Shown here piece by piece: positions 25,220 through 34,439 of a stretch of DNA of 64,000 bases; the first letter of the stretch is position 1; every line of letters begins with the position of its first letter. The notes beneath the pieces are model-generated. The model saw only the letters and a program-made list of their open reading frames with translations, searched no databases and was not told the origin of the DNA. Source of the stretch: Ideonella sp. (GTDB taxonomy: Bacteria; Pseudomonadota; Gammaproteobacteria; Burkholderiales; Burkholderiaceae_C); the NCBI GenBank assembly GCA_016721465.1, contig JADKIA010000004.1:496001-560000 (forward strand). Direction: 5' to 3'. Both the position numbers and the translations under genes were made by a program.

Positions 25220-26649
25220 ACAACCCCTTCGCCAGACGCGCGGGTGGGAGTGCTGCCGGCAGCAGCAACGCCAACGGTGCCGCGAACGGCCGCGTGAATG
25301 GCCTGTTCGAACGCCTGTCGCCGCGGCAGCGCCAGTACGCCACGCTCGTCGCGATCCTCGTCTGCGGCGTCGGACTGCTGTGGCTGATCTTCGCGCTCAC
25401 CGACACGCGGTCGAGAGCTGCGGATGCGAAGGCCGCCGGCAACGGCACGCCGAGCGCCGTCACCAACATCGGTGTGATGCCCCCTGGACAGCAAGTAAAC
25501 CCGGTGGACCAGTGGGTCGGCACGGCCGGCCGCAAGCTGGCGCAGTACGAGAGCGAGCGCGACGAGCAGACCCGGCTCAACAAGGATCGGCAGGCCTTCG
25601 AGGCGCAGACCATGAAGCGCTTTGCAGAGCTGGAGCAGAGGCTCACGTCGGCCAGCCAGACGGCGAACGCTCAGCCCGTACCCGCCCCTCCTCCGGTGCA
25701 GGCTCCTGCCGCCCCGGCGATGCCGCCGGCAGCAAGCCTCCCGCCACCCCCACCCCCGAGGACATCACCCGTCGGCGGCATGCCACCAGGTGACCCCGGG
25801 ATGGGCTTGCGTGACGCTGCCCCGCAGTTACCCAATTCGGCACCGACGTTGACTCGTATCACGCTGGTCGATCGCTCCAAGCCCTCGAGCGCTGCCGCAT
25901 CGGGAACGACCACCTCGCCAGATGCTTCGCGAGAAGCGCGCACCGTGTCCACCTTCCTGCCGGTGAGCTTCACGCGAGGCACCCTGCTCGGCGGCCTGGA
26001 CGCGCCGACGGGTGGGCAGTCGCAGTCCAACCCACATCCGGTGCTGATCCGTCTGTCCGACAACTCGGTACTGCCGAATCGTTTCCGCGGCGAGTACCGC
26101 GACTGCTTCGTGATCGCCGCCGGCTACGGCGACATCAGCTCCGAACGCGCCTACCTTCGCACTGAAAACCTGTCGTGCGTGCGCGCAGACGGCGCCACGC
26201 TGGAGGTCAAGATCCAGGGCAGCGTGTACGGCGAAGACGGCAAGGTCGGCATGCGCGGCCGGCTCGTCACCAAGCAGGGCCAGATGCTCGCCAACGCACT
26301 GCTGGCCGGTGTCGTCAGCGGCATCGGCCAGGGGCTGGCCACCTCGTCCACGACCTACAGCACTTCCGCGCTCGGGACCATCGCGAGCGCCTCCGGCGGC
26401 GAGGCCTACAAGGCCGGCCTCGGTACAGGCGTTGGCAAGGCACTGGACCGCCTCGCCCAGTACTACATCAAGCTGGCCGAGAACACCTTCCCGGTGATCG
26501 AGGTCGATGCCGGCCGCGAAATCGACGTGGTCATCACCAAGGGCGTGCGCATCGACGTGCCGATGTCGGCGGACGCCCAGCGCTCGACCACCACCGCACC
26601 CTCCCCCGACGACCGCTACACAAAGGTGTCCGACGATGAAACCTATTGA
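25216..26649 (+). CDS. traB: TraB, VirB10-like core-complex protein
   Basis: 477 residues. One membrane helix (about 41-60) follows a basic cytoplasmic start; then comes a coiled-coil region (about 100-145), a proline-rich spacer (about 150-190) and the VirB10/TrbI beta-barrel domain (about 245-465) with FRGEYRDCFVIAAGYGD and the amphipathic MLANALLAGVVSGIGQGL antenna segment. It spans both membranes and transmits energy to the outer core. The ATG at 25216 overlaps the traK stop as ATGA. Confidence 0.9.
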   Translation: MNNPFARRAGGSAAGSSNANGAANGRVNGLFERLSPRQRQYATLVAILVCGVGLLWLIFALTDTRSRAADAKAAGNGTPSAVTNIGVMPPGQQVNPVDQWVGTAGRKLAQYESERDEQTRLNKDRQAFEAQTMKRFAELEQRLTSASQTANAQPVPAPPPVQAPAAPAMPPAASLPPPPPPRTSPVGGMPPGDPGMGLRDAAPQLPNSAPTLTRITLVDRSKPSSAAASGTTTSPDASREARTVSTFLPVSFTRGTLLGGLDAPTGGQSQSNPHPVLIRLSDNSVLPNRFRGEYRDCFVIAAGYGDISSERAYLRTENLSCVRADGATLEVKIQGSVYGEDGKVGMRGRLVTKQGQMLANALLAGVVSGIGQGLATSSTTYSTSALGTIASASGGEAYKAGLGTGVGKALDRLAQYYIKLAENTFPVIEVDAGREIDVVITKGVRIDVPMSADAQRSTTTAPSPDDRYTKVSDDETY

Positions 26650-27442
26650 ACTCATCCGCCCGTTGCGGCGTCGTGCGCTGGCCGCAGCGTTCGCCACGGC
26701 GGTCGTTGCCGCCGCGATGCCCGCCGCGGCTGCCACCAAGGACGAAGCACGCCTGCTGGCAGCGTTGCAGAAGGCCAACCCGGGCACGCAATTCACGCAG
26801 GTGTTGCGTTCGCCGGTCGATGGCCTCTACGAGGTCTGGATGAACGGCAACGTCGCCTACGTCTCGGCAAGGCAGCCGCGCTACTTCGTCTTCGGCCGCG
26901 TGTTCGACACGCAGACCATGAAAGACCTGACCGGGCCCAAGCTGGCGATGGTGGCCCAGTCGTCGCCAACCGCGGCCAAGTCAGCGGCGACGGCGCCGGC
27001 GAACGTGTCCTTCGACCAGCTGCCTCTGACCGATGCGATCAAGACCGTGCGCGGCAGCGGGCAGCGCAAGGTCGTCGTGTTCAGCGACCCGGCCTGCGGC
27101 TACTGCAAACAGCTAGAGCCCGAGTTGGCCAGGCTCGACAACGTCACCGTCTACACCTTCCTCGTGCCCTTCCAGGGCGAGGCCAAACCGATTGCGATCT
27201 GGTGTTCGGCCGACCGCGAGCAAGCCTGGCAGCGCTACATGCAGCAAGGCGATACAGCGACGCTGAACGGCTCCGCGACCTGCGATCACCCGATCGAGCG
27301 CAACTTCGCGCTCGCGCGCCGCCTCGGTGTGCAGGGAACACCCACGCTGGTTTGGGCCGACGGCAGCCGCACCGAGGGCTACGTTGATCGCAGCGTCATC
27401 GAGGCTCGACTGACTCAGGCTGGTGCGGGAGCGCAGCCATGA
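26636..27442 (+). CDS. dsbC: DsbC-like disulfide isomerase of the transfer operon
   Basis: 268 residues with a signal peptide (cleavage near Ala33). An N-terminal dimerisation-type domain is followed by a thioredoxin fold with the active site CGYC (Cys154, Cys157) and the cis-Pro motif GTPTLVW. It should isomerise disulfides in the cysteine-rich transfer proteins TraU and TraN further down. The ATG lies inside traB (14-bp overlap) and it overlaps traV by 4 bp. Confidence 0.88.
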   Translation: MKPIELIRPLRRRALAAAFATAVVAAAMPAAAATKDEARLLAALQKANPGTQFTQVLRSPVDGLYEVWMNGNVAYVSARQPRYFVFGRVFDTQTMKDLTGPKLAMVAQSSPTAAKSAATAPANVSFDQLPLTDAIKTVRGSGQRKVVVFSDPACGYCKQLEPELARLDNVTVYTFLVPFQGEAKPIAIWCSADREQAWQRYMQQGDTATLNGSATCDHPIERNFALARRLGVQGTPTLVWADGSRTEGYVDRSVIEARLTQAGAGAQP

Positions 27443-28089
27443 ACGCCGATCCTCGCGCACGGACGAGCCGCATGTGGTCGGCGGCGAGCGGCCTGTGCTT
27501 CGCGCTTCCGCTCGCGCTCGGCGGCTGCACCAGCCTGTCGGGCCTCAACGGGAGTTCCGACTACGCCTGCAAGGCGCCCGAAGGCGTCACCTGCGATTCG
27601 GTGTCCGGCACCTATGCCAACGCGATCCACAACAACCTGCCAAGCCAACGCACACGGCGTCCTGCCGTTGCCGGCCCAGGTGATGGTGCTGCCCCGATGC
27701 GCAGCGCAGCCCCGGCAGTGGCGTCTGCCGCATCGGCCACGACAGTTGCAGCGCCCGCAGCGCTGGTGTCCCCACTGCGCTCATCGGCGCGCATCCTGCG
27801 CCTGTGGTTCAAGCCGTGGGAGGACGCCGACCGCGACCTTTACGACCAGGGCTACGTCTACGTGCAGATCGACGCCGGCCAATGGCTCGTCGACCACGCG
27901 CAGCGCCAGATCCGGGATGCCTACGCGCCGCTGCGCCCGCCGCCGAAGGGCGTCAAGCCCTCGACCGTGGACAACAAGGATGCAATGCCGTCGCAGATGC
28001 CGCAACGACCGTTGCCGCTGCAGCGGCCTTCGACCGAGTTCGACTCCTTGCTGCCGCCGCTCCCTGCCCCCGCCGAGAGCACCGACTGA
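27439..28089 (+). CDS. traV: TraV, outer-membrane lipoprotein of the core complex
   Basis: 216 residues with a clear lipobox LALGGC (Cys30) and, just after it, the TraV-typical SLSGLNGSSDYACKAPEGVTC segment. The middle is Ala/Pro-rich. The C-terminal half has a conserved LRLWFKPWEDADRDLYDQGY motif. TraV anchors TraK and TraB to the outer membrane. It overlaps dsbC by 4 bp (ATGA). Confidence 0.87.
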   Translation: MNADPRARTSRMWSAASGLCFALPLALGGCTSLSGLNGSSDYACKAPEGVTCDSVSGTYANAIHNNLPSQRTRRPAVAGPGDGAAPMRSAAPAVASAASATTVAAPAALVSPLRSSARILRLWFKPWEDADRDLYDQGYVYVQIDAGQWLVDHAQRQIRDAYAPLRPPPKGVKPSTVDNKDAMPSQMPQRPLPLQRPSTEFDSLLPPLPAPAESTD

Positions 28090-28100
28090 GAGCACCGCCC

Positions 28101-30677
28101 ATGCGCACCCCCGACACGCCGACCGCAACGCCGCCACGCCCCACGCCGGCCCGCCCCAGCCTCTTCGAAACCCTGGGCCTCGGCGCCACGCCCGACACAC
28201 CCGCCGAGCAATTTGCGGCCTGGCTTCCTTACTCTGCCTACCTCGCCACCGAGAAGCTCTTCGTCAACCGGGACAGTCTGGGTTTCATGCTGGAGGTGAT
28301 GCCGCAGTCGGGCGCTGACGAGCGCATGGCCGAGGTGCTGATCTCGCTGTACTCGAACTGCCCGGCAGCCACCGGCATCCAGTTCCACCTGTTCGCCTCG
28401 CCGCATATACGCGACCAGTTGCGCCAGTACGCCAACCTGCGTGTCGAAGACGATGATCAGTCGGAGAAAGCGAAGCGCTGGGGCCGGCCTGCGCGCAACG
28501 AGAACCTGTTCCGCACGCTGGCGCGGCAACGTACCGGCCATTTGCTTCAGGGCGCGCAGTCCTCGTTGACCTCGGGCTTCCACTACACACTGCGTGACTT
28601 CCGGCTGATGATGAGCGTCACGCTGCCAGCCGATGCGGAAGACCTGAACCGGCGCGATGAGCTGTTGGCGATGCGCGAGTCGATGTCGTCCACGCTGCGG
28701 TCGGCTTCGCTTCCCAATCGCGTCTGCGACGCGGCGGACCTGATCAACTGGTGCGCGCTGTTCACCAACCCCGACCGTATCTCGCAGACTGACGCACCGG
28801 ACCTGCACTACGACGATGGCCGCGAGCTGCGCGACCAGATCGTCGATTTCGACACGATCCAGGACCCGACCCCCAGTGGCCTGCGCCTGTGGAAGGAAAG
28901 CGGCGACGACGTACTGGAGGCGCGCTTCTACTCGATCAAGTCCTTCCCGGAACGCTTCTCGCTGTGGCAGATGGGTTCGCTGATCGGCGACCTGATGCAA
29001 CCGGCCCTGCAGTACAGCGCGCCCTTCCTGCTGACGATGGGCGTGCACGTGCTCGACCCGAACGCCACAAAGGCGACGATCACTGCGAACCACGTTCGCG
29101 CCACGCAGAACGCCAAGAGCAAGATGGCCGACGTGATGCCCGATGTGGGCAAGAAGCTGCAGGACTGGACGGCCGCAGCACACGCCATCGACACCGGCGG
29201 CAGCCTGGTAAGCCTGTACCACCAGCTTGCGATCTTCTCGCCGCCGGGGAAGGCCATCGCCGCGCACGAGACCGCCAACGCAATCTGGCGCGGCCGGGGT
29301 TTCCAGCTCAATGCCGACGTCTACATGCACCGGCAGGCGCTGCTGGCCAGCCTGCCGATGACGCTGTCGGAGAAGTTCCACCGCGACCTGGCCAAGATGC
29401 GCCGCGTCTCGCGCAAGACCATGGCCAACGCGATCCACCTGGCGCCGTTGATCGCCGAGTGGCGCGGCACGCGCACACCCGCCCTGGTGTTCGGCGGGCG
29501 CCGTGGGCAGCTGATGACCCTGGACATCTTCGACAACGACCTGGGCAACTACAACTTCGCCATCATCGGCGCGCCGGGCTCGGGCAAGTCGGTGTTGATG
29601 AACGAGATGGCCTGGTCCTACCGCGCCATCAACGCCAAGGTCTGGATGCTGGACCTGGGCCGCAGTTTCGAGAAGCTGTGCCGCAAGGCCAAGGGCACCT
29701 ACATCGAGTTCAAACCCGATGTGGACATCTGCCTGAACCCGTTCTCCAACATCGTCGATATCAACGAAGACATCGACATGCTGGTGCCGGCGATCTCGAA
29801 GATGTGCTCGATGCAGCGCGCGCTCGACGAGGTTCAGTACAAGGCGATCTCGGCGATGGTGCTCAAACTGTTCCGGCAGCACGGTAACGACCTGACCATC
29901 ACCGGCCTGCGCGACGCCTTCAAGGGCGGGACGATCGAAGAGCTGGGCGTCCTCAACGACCCACGCATCAAGGACCTGGCGATCATGCTGAACCCGTACG
30001 CGAAGGGCGGTCAGTACGAGCGGTTTTTCGACGGACGCAGCAACGTCGACTTCAGCAACGATTTCATCGTCATCGAGAACGAGGAACTGAAACGCCGGCC
30101 CGACCTGCATGCGGTCGTCAACATCCTGCTGCTGCACCAGATCACCGGCGAGATGTACCTGACGCGCAACCGCCGCAAGGTACTGTTCATCGACGAACTC
30201 AAGCAGCAGCTCGGCGACATCGGCGCCGACGATCCGGTCAAGGCGGCGGTGGTCGAAGAGGCGGCGCGACGCGCACGCAAGTACGGCGGCTCGCTCGGCA
30301 CCGCAACGCAAAGCGCCGACGATTACTACGGCTCGGCGCAGATGGAGGCGGCGTTCAACTGCTCGGATTGGGTGTTCCTGTTGCGGCAGAAGCCCGAGTC
30401 CATCGAGATGCTCGACCGCAAGGGCCGGCTGACGATGGATGAGCCGAAGAAGCGGCTGCTGAACTCACTGCGGACAGAGGCCGGGGCCTACTCGGAGCTG
30501 TACATCTCGTCGCCGGTCGGTGAAGGCGTGGCCCGCAACATCCTCGATCCAGCGACGCACCTGCTGTTCTCTAACAAGATGGAGGACAACGCACCGATCG
30601 ACGAGTTGCGCGCGCAGGGCCTGAGCATCGACGAGGCGATTGCCGAGTTGTTGCGCCGCAGAGGGCATGCAGTATGA
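28101..30677 (+). CDS. traC: TraC, VirB4-like secretion ATPase
   Basis: 858 residues. It has the VirB4/TraC layout: an N-terminal domain to about 460, then the P-loop ATPase with Walker A GAPGSGKS (490-497) and Walker B KVLFIDEL (693-700). The RSNVDFSNDFIVIENEELK segment and ATQSADDYY region are typical of TraC. It powers pilus assembly and substrate transfer at the inner membrane. The ATG at 28101 lies 11 bp after the traV stop; the ORF could be extended upstream but would then run over traV. Confidence 0.93.
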   Translation: MRTPDTPTATPPRPTPARPSLFETLGLGATPDTPAEQFAAWLPYSAYLATEKLFVNRDSLGFMLEVMPQSGADERMAEVLISLYSNCPAATGIQFHLFASPHIRDQLRQYANLRVEDDDQSEKAKRWGRPARNENLFRTLARQRTGHLLQGAQSSLTSGFHYTLRDFRLMMSVTLPADAEDLNRRDELLAMRESMSSTLRSASLPNRVCDAADLINWCALFTNPDRISQTDAPDLHYDDGRELRDQIVDFDTIQDPTPSGLRLWKESGDDVLEARFYSIKSFPERFSLWQMGSLIGDLMQPALQYSAPFLLTMGVHVLDPNATKATITANHVRATQNAKSKMADVMPDVGKKLQDWTAAAHAIDTGGSLVSLYHQLAIFSPPGKAIAAHETANAIWRGRGFQLNADVYMHRQALLASLPMTLSEKFHRDLAKMRRVSRKTMANAIHLAPLIAEWRGTRTPALVFGGRRGQLMTLDIFDNDLGNYNFAIIGAPGSGKSVLMNEMAWSYRAINAKVWMLDLGRSFEKLCRKAKGTYIEFKPDVDICLNPFSNIVDINEDIDMLVPAISKMCSMQRALDEVQYKAISAMVLKLFRQHGNDLTITGLRDAFKGGTIEELGVLNDPRIKDLAIMLNPYAKGGQYERFFDGRSNVDFSNDFIVIENEELKRRPDLHAVVNILLLHQITGEMYLTRNRRKVLFIDELKQQLGDIGADDPVKAAVVEEAARRARKYGGSLGTATQSADDYYGSAQMEAAFNCSDWVFLLRQKPESIEMLDRKGRLTMDEPKKRLLNSLRTEAGAYSELYISSPVGEGVARNILDPATHLLFSNKMEDNAPIDELRAQGLSIDEAIAELLRRRGHAV

Positions 30678-31042
30678 AGCTGCCTGTCGTTCAGTTTCTG
30701 GCACACGCGATGTTCACGCTGTTCATCGTCGCAGGCGCAATGCTGTTCTACGACCGCGCTGTGGTGCGGCCGGCCCAGCGCGTCGGCATGGTCGATGTCG
30801 CCGAGGTGTACCGGCAGAAGGAAGCCGAGTTCACCTTGCTGCTCACAAAAACCAGCTCCGAGGACGATCGGCAGAAGGCCCTGCTGATGGCGCGCGCCTT
30901 TGCGCAGCGCCTGCCCGCCGCGCTGGAAGAACTGCCGCGTGATTGCGGCTGCCTGGTGGTGCTCAAGAGCGCTGTCGCCGGGCCGACACCGCATACCGTG
31001 GACCTTACCGCCCAACTACGCAGAAAGGTGGACACACCATGA
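30674..31042 (+). CDS. trbI: TrbI-family conjugation protein
   Basis: 122 residues with one N-terminal membrane helix (about 8-26) and a periplasmic part carrying a conserved VVRPAQRVGMVDVAEVY segment, typical of the F-type TrbI family, which affects pilus retraction. A DCGCLVV motif is near the end. It overlaps traC and the next gene by 4 bp each. Confidence 0.8.
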   Translation: MKLPVVQFLAHAMFTLFIVAGAMLFYDRAVVRPAQRVGMVDVAEVYRQKEAEFTLLLTKTSSEDDRQKALLMARAFAQRLPAALEELPRDCGCLVVLKSAVAGPTPHTVDLTAQLRRKVDTP

Positions 31043-31629
31043 TTGCCGAGGCTGTTCCGGTCATCGATCCGCCCGTGCCTCGCAGCAGGCTGCAACGCGC
31101 CGTTGCGTCGTTCAGCGAGTTTCTGCGGCACATGCGTCGGCGCTGGTACCTGTACGTTCCGGTGTTCGCGATCTGGGGTCTGGCCTACACGCGGCTCTTC
31201 GTCGATCCGACACCGCGTGTGCCCGTGGTCTTCAACTGGACGCCGAGCCTGCCGTACCGGGTGGCACTGGTGCATGCCGTTCCGGCGGCCTTGCATCGCG
31301 GCGACTACATCGTGTTCGCGTTCGCCGGCGACGCGCAGACCGACTACCCTGGCTTACGCGGCCAGCCGTTCTTCAAGATCGTGCGTGGCTTGCCCGGCGA
31401 CGCGGTCACAGTGGCTGACCGTGTCGTCGCCGTGAACGGCGAGCCGGTCGGACTGGCCAAGGTCCGGGCCTACGACCATCGTGCGCTGGAGCCGATACAG
31501 CCCACCGTCATTCCGCCTGGCCACTACTACGTGCAAGGCACGAGCCCCGACAGCTTCGACTCGCGCTACCGCAGCAGCGGGCTGGTCCGCGTCGAGCAGG
31601 TCATCGGCGTCGTGCAGCCCTTGTTCTGA
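31039..31629 (+). CDS. S26-family signal peptidase of the transfer operon (TraF/Lep type)
   Basis: 196 residues with one membrane helix (about 37-54). The catalytic dyad of S26 peptidases is visible: Ser70 in TPSLPYR and Lys113 in PFFKIVRGLPGD, followed by the GHYYVQGTSPDSFDSRY block. In conjugation systems this peptidase processes the pilin. It should not be confused with the thioredoxin-like TraF further downstream. It overlaps trbI by 4 bp. Confidence 0.85.
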   Translation: MIAEAVPVIDPPVPRSRLQRAVASFSEFLRHMRRRWYLYVPVFAIWGLAYTRLFVDPTPRVPVVFNWTPSLPYRVALVHAVPAALHRGDYIVFAFAGDAQTDYPGLRGQPFFKIVRGLPGDAVTVADRVVAVNGEPVGLAKVRAYDHRALEPIQPTVIPPGHYYVQGTSPDSFDSRYRSSGLVRVEQVIGVVQPLF

Positions 31630-31640
31630 AGGTGTTCACC

Positions 31641-32015
31641 ATGCGCAGCGCTCTGCTCGTCACCGCTCTTGCCCTCGCCGCCGGCCTCCTGACCAACGGA
31701 TCAAGGGCCCAGACCGCCAGCAGCGTCACCGCTACGCAGGCGGACGACGTTCCGATGGACGACTACCTCGGCCTGCTGGCCCAGATCTCGCCGGCCGCAC
31801 GCGAGGGTGCGCAGGGCTATCTGCAGGCCTTCCAGCGTCGCTGCGGCCGTGTGCTCACGACGCAGGAGCTGCGGCGCGCTGTGTCGGACGGCGACGGCGA
31901 GCCGGTCCTGATGGGCATGATCCGCGCGAACCACCCTAGCCAACAAGCCCAACGCGACGTCACGCTGCAGCAACTCGCGCAGCGCATTCGCTGCGACCAG
32001 CGGAGTGGCCGATGA
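31641..32015 (+). CDS. Small secreted protein of unknown function in the transfer operon
   Basis: 124 residues with a signal peptide (cleavage near Ala23). The mature part is helical, with MDDYLGLLAQISPAAREG and two cysteines (in RRCGRVL and IRCDQRS) that may form a disulfide. The ATG at 31641 has GAAGGTG before it; a GTG three codons upstream is possible. It overlaps traW by 4 bp, so it belongs to the operon. I recognise no family. Confidence 0.7.
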   Translation: MRSALLVTALALAAGLLTNGSRAQTASSVTATQADDVPMDDYLGLLAQISPAAREGAQGYLQAFQRRCGRVLTTQELRRAVSDGDGEPVLMGMIRANHPSQQAQRDVTLQQLAQRIRCDQRSGR

Positions 32016-32650
32016 AGCCGCTCCGGTCGATCGCGTTCGGTGCCGCGGTACTCATCGGGATGTGGGGCCACGCAGCCCATGCCGAAGACCTCGGCACGAT
32101 CGGCCCGACCCATGCGATCACCGAGCCGAACCTGCTGGCCTTCATCGAGCAGCGCCTGCGTGAGAAGGAACGCAGCGGCGAACTGGCTCGGCTCGAAGCG
32201 CAAGCCCGCGTCCGTGGCACCGAGGCCGTCACGCAGCCCAAACCGGTTGCCGGTTTGCGCGCCACCGAGACCGCGCGCAGCTTCTACTTTGACCCGAGTT
32301 TCACGTTGGACCGCAACATCCTCGATGCGCAGGGCCATCTGCTGTTCGCGGCCGGGCTGCGCAAGAACCCACTCGAGGTCGTCTCGCTGTCCAAGCACCT
32401 GCTGTTCTTCGATGCACGGGATCGTCGCCAGGTGGCCCGCGCCCGCGAGCTGATCGCCAGCTATCAGGGCAAGGTGAAGCCGATCCTGACGGCAGGCTCC
32501 TACCTGGACCTGATGAAGTCGTGGCGCACGCCCGTCTACTACGACCAGCAAGGCGTCCTGGTCCGCCGCTTCGGCATCACGCAAGTGCCTGCGCTCGTGT
32601 CGCAGGAAGGCATGCGCCTGCGCATCGACGAGCTGGAGGTCGCGAAGTGA
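32012..32650 (+). CDS. traW: TraW, pilus assembly periplasmic protein
   Basis: 212 residues with a signal peptide (cleavage near AHA/ED, residue 24). The TraW features are the IGPTHAITEPNLLAFIEQRL start, the ARSFYFDPSFTLDRNI block and the closing ITQVPALVSQEG segment. TraW works with TraU and TrbC in pilus extension. It overlaps the upstream gene and traU by 4 bp each. Confidence 0.88.
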   Translation: MKPLRSIAFGAAVLIGMWGHAAHAEDLGTIGPTHAITEPNLLAFIEQRLREKERSGELARLEAQARVRGTEAVTQPKPVAGLRATETARSFYFDPSFTLDRNILDAQGHLLFAAGLRKNPLEVVSLSKHLLFFDARDRRQVARARELIASYQGKVKPILTAGSYLDLMKSWRTPVYYDQQGVLVRRFGITQVPALVSQEGMRLRIDELEVAK

Positions 32651-33681
32651 ACTGCGTCCTGACCCTGCTGCGCCGGGTGGTCGCGTGGTCGGTCGTGCTG
32701 CTGGTTGCGCTGCACGCCCTGTCGAGCAACGCCGCCGACAGCATCACCTGCACCGGCGCCTTCCCCAACCCCATCACCGACATCTGCTGGAGCTGCATCC
32801 TGCCGATCAGCATCGGCAGCGCCCGCATCGCCAACGTCGGCGACCAGGAGGACATCGACAACCCGAGCAGCCCCGTGTGCAGTTGCGGCGTCAACCCGAC
32901 CATTGGCGTGTCGGTCGGCTTCTGGGAACCGGCGCGCCACGTCGAGGTGGTGCGCAAGCCCTTCTGTCTCGTCTCGCTGGGTGGCGTCGATCTCGATCCA
33001 GGCATCGCTGCACCCGCTGCCGCGCGCTACACACGGGCCGAAGGGGATGGCGACGGCGGCAGCTTCTATCAGGCGCACTTCTATGTGAACCCCGTCCTCT
33101 ACTGGCTCGACGTGGTGGCGGATTTTCCTTGCCTGGAACGCGGCTCGTTCGACCTGGCCTACCTGACCGAAGTCGATCCGCTATGGAACGACGATGAGCT
33201 GACGTTGATCCTGAACCCGGACGCGGTGTTGTTCGCCAATCCGGTGGCGGTCGCCGCGTGCGCGGCCGATTGCGTTGCGGCATCGCTCGGCTTCGGCATC
33301 AAGGAAATGTTCTGGTGTGCCGGCTGCCAGGGTGGCATCTATCCGCTCGACGGCCAGGTGCCGTATCACATGGGTGGTGTGCGCACCGCCGCGCTGTTGG
33401 CCCAGCGCCTGACCACCAAGATGCACCGCGAACTGCTCGCCTGGGGCTGGCACGGCACGCCTGGTCTGTGCGGCCCGTACTTCGAGCCGGTGATGGACAA
33501 GACCGCCTACAAGACCCAGCTCACTTACCCGGTTCCGAGCACCGGCAAGGAAGGCGGCAAGTGCTGTCAGCCCTTCGGGCGCACCACGGTCACCTGGGGC
33601 GCCGGCAAGGAGTACCCGGTGCGCGGCGAGGACTTCGCGTTCATGCTGTTCAGGAAGAGGAATTGCTGTGTGGGCTACTGA
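32647..33681 (+). CDS. traU: TraU, cysteine-rich mating-pair and pilus protein
   Basis: 344 residues starting from a GTG that overlaps the traW stop. After a signal peptide comes a cysteine-rich periplasmic protein with family blocks NPITDICWSCILPISIG, PVCSCG, KEMFWCAGCQGGIYPLDG and GKCCQPFG. It is needed for DNA transfer in F. The many cysteines explain the DsbC-like enzyme in the same operon. Confidence 0.9.
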   Translation: MNCVLTLLRRVVAWSVVLLVALHALSSNAADSITCTGAFPNPITDICWSCILPISIGSARIANVGDQEDIDNPSSPVCSCGVNPTIGVSVGFWEPARHVEVVRKPFCLVSLGGVDLDPGIAAPAAARYTRAEGDGDGGSFYQAHFYVNPVLYWLDVVADFPCLERGSFDLAYLTEVDPLWNDDELTLILNPDAVLFANPVAVAACAADCVAASLGFGIKEMFWCAGCQGGIYPLDGQVPYHMGGVRTAALLAQRLTTKMHRELLAWGWHGTPGLCGPYFEPVMDKTAYKTQLTYPVPSTGKEGGKCCQPFGRTTVTWGAGKEYPVRGEDFAFMLFRKRNCCVGY

Positions 33682-34426
33682 CTTCCTTTGCCGCCAAGGC
33701 GGGATGCTGGCCAGCGCGGCTGTGCTGCTCTGTACCGTCGGCGCCCGCTCGCAACCAGCACCCACGGTGACCGAAGCTGACATCGAACGTGCGCGACGCG
33801 CGCAACCAACGATCACCGAGAAGGACATGGAGCGGGCGCGGAAAACCAATCGCATGCCAAGCGATGCGGAGCTGGGCCGCGTGCCGATATCGGGAAGCCC
33901 GAAGATCGACGCCCTGCCACAGCCCCGGTTCTCCGCGCCGATCGACCTGGAAGCGCTCGCCAAGGGCTACGCCTCCCAGAGCGATGCGATGGCGCAGGCG
34001 CAAGGCCTCGTATCGGGCCCGGGCTTGCTTGTCTTCGTCAGCCTGTCGATGCCCGAAGCCACGCTGCAACGCCTCGTCGATCAGGCCGCACGTGCGAAGG
34101 CATCGGTCGTGATCCGGGGGTTGGTCAACGGCTCGATCCGCGACACGGCAGCGCGCGTGCAGGGCTTGATCGGCCAGCGCCAGGTGGCCGTCCAGATCGA
34201 CCCACAGGCCTTCGACCGCTACGCCATCGACCGGGTGCCGAGCTTTGTGCTGGTGCGTGACGGCACGCGCGCCACGGCGTGCGCCACGGGCCTGTGCGTG
34301 CCGTCCGATGGATTCGTGCGTGCGGCCGGCGACGTGAGCCTGGGCTACGCGCTGGAACACATGCAGCGTGCTGCGCCGCGCTTCGCGAAGGATGCCAATG
34401 GCTTCCTGAAGCGGCTCAAGGGATAG
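33668..34426 (+). CDS. trbC: TrbC, pilus assembly protein
   Basis: 252 residues from a GTG at 33668 inside the end of traU; an ATG at 33704 is an alternative and also leaves a usable signal peptide. A short repeat follows the leader: TEADIERAR and TEKDMERAR. The C-terminal domain is thioredoxin-like (LLVFVSLSMPEATL, VIRGLVNGS, RVPSFVLVRDG), as in TrbC of F, but lacks a CxxC. It works with TraW and TraU. Confidence 0.87.
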   Translation: MWATDFLCRQGGMLASAAVLLCTVGARSQPAPTVTEADIERARRAQPTITEKDMERARKTNRMPSDAELGRVPISGSPKIDALPQPRFSAPIDLEALAKGYASQSDAMAQAQGLVSGPGLLVFVSLSMPEATLQRLVDQAARAKASVVIRGLVNGSIRDTAARVQGLIGQRQVAVQIDPQAFDRYAIDRVPSFVLVRDGTRATACATGLCVPSDGFVRAAGDVSLGYALEHMQRAAPRFAKDANGFLKRLKG

Positions 34427-34439
34427 AGGAGAGCCCCGC

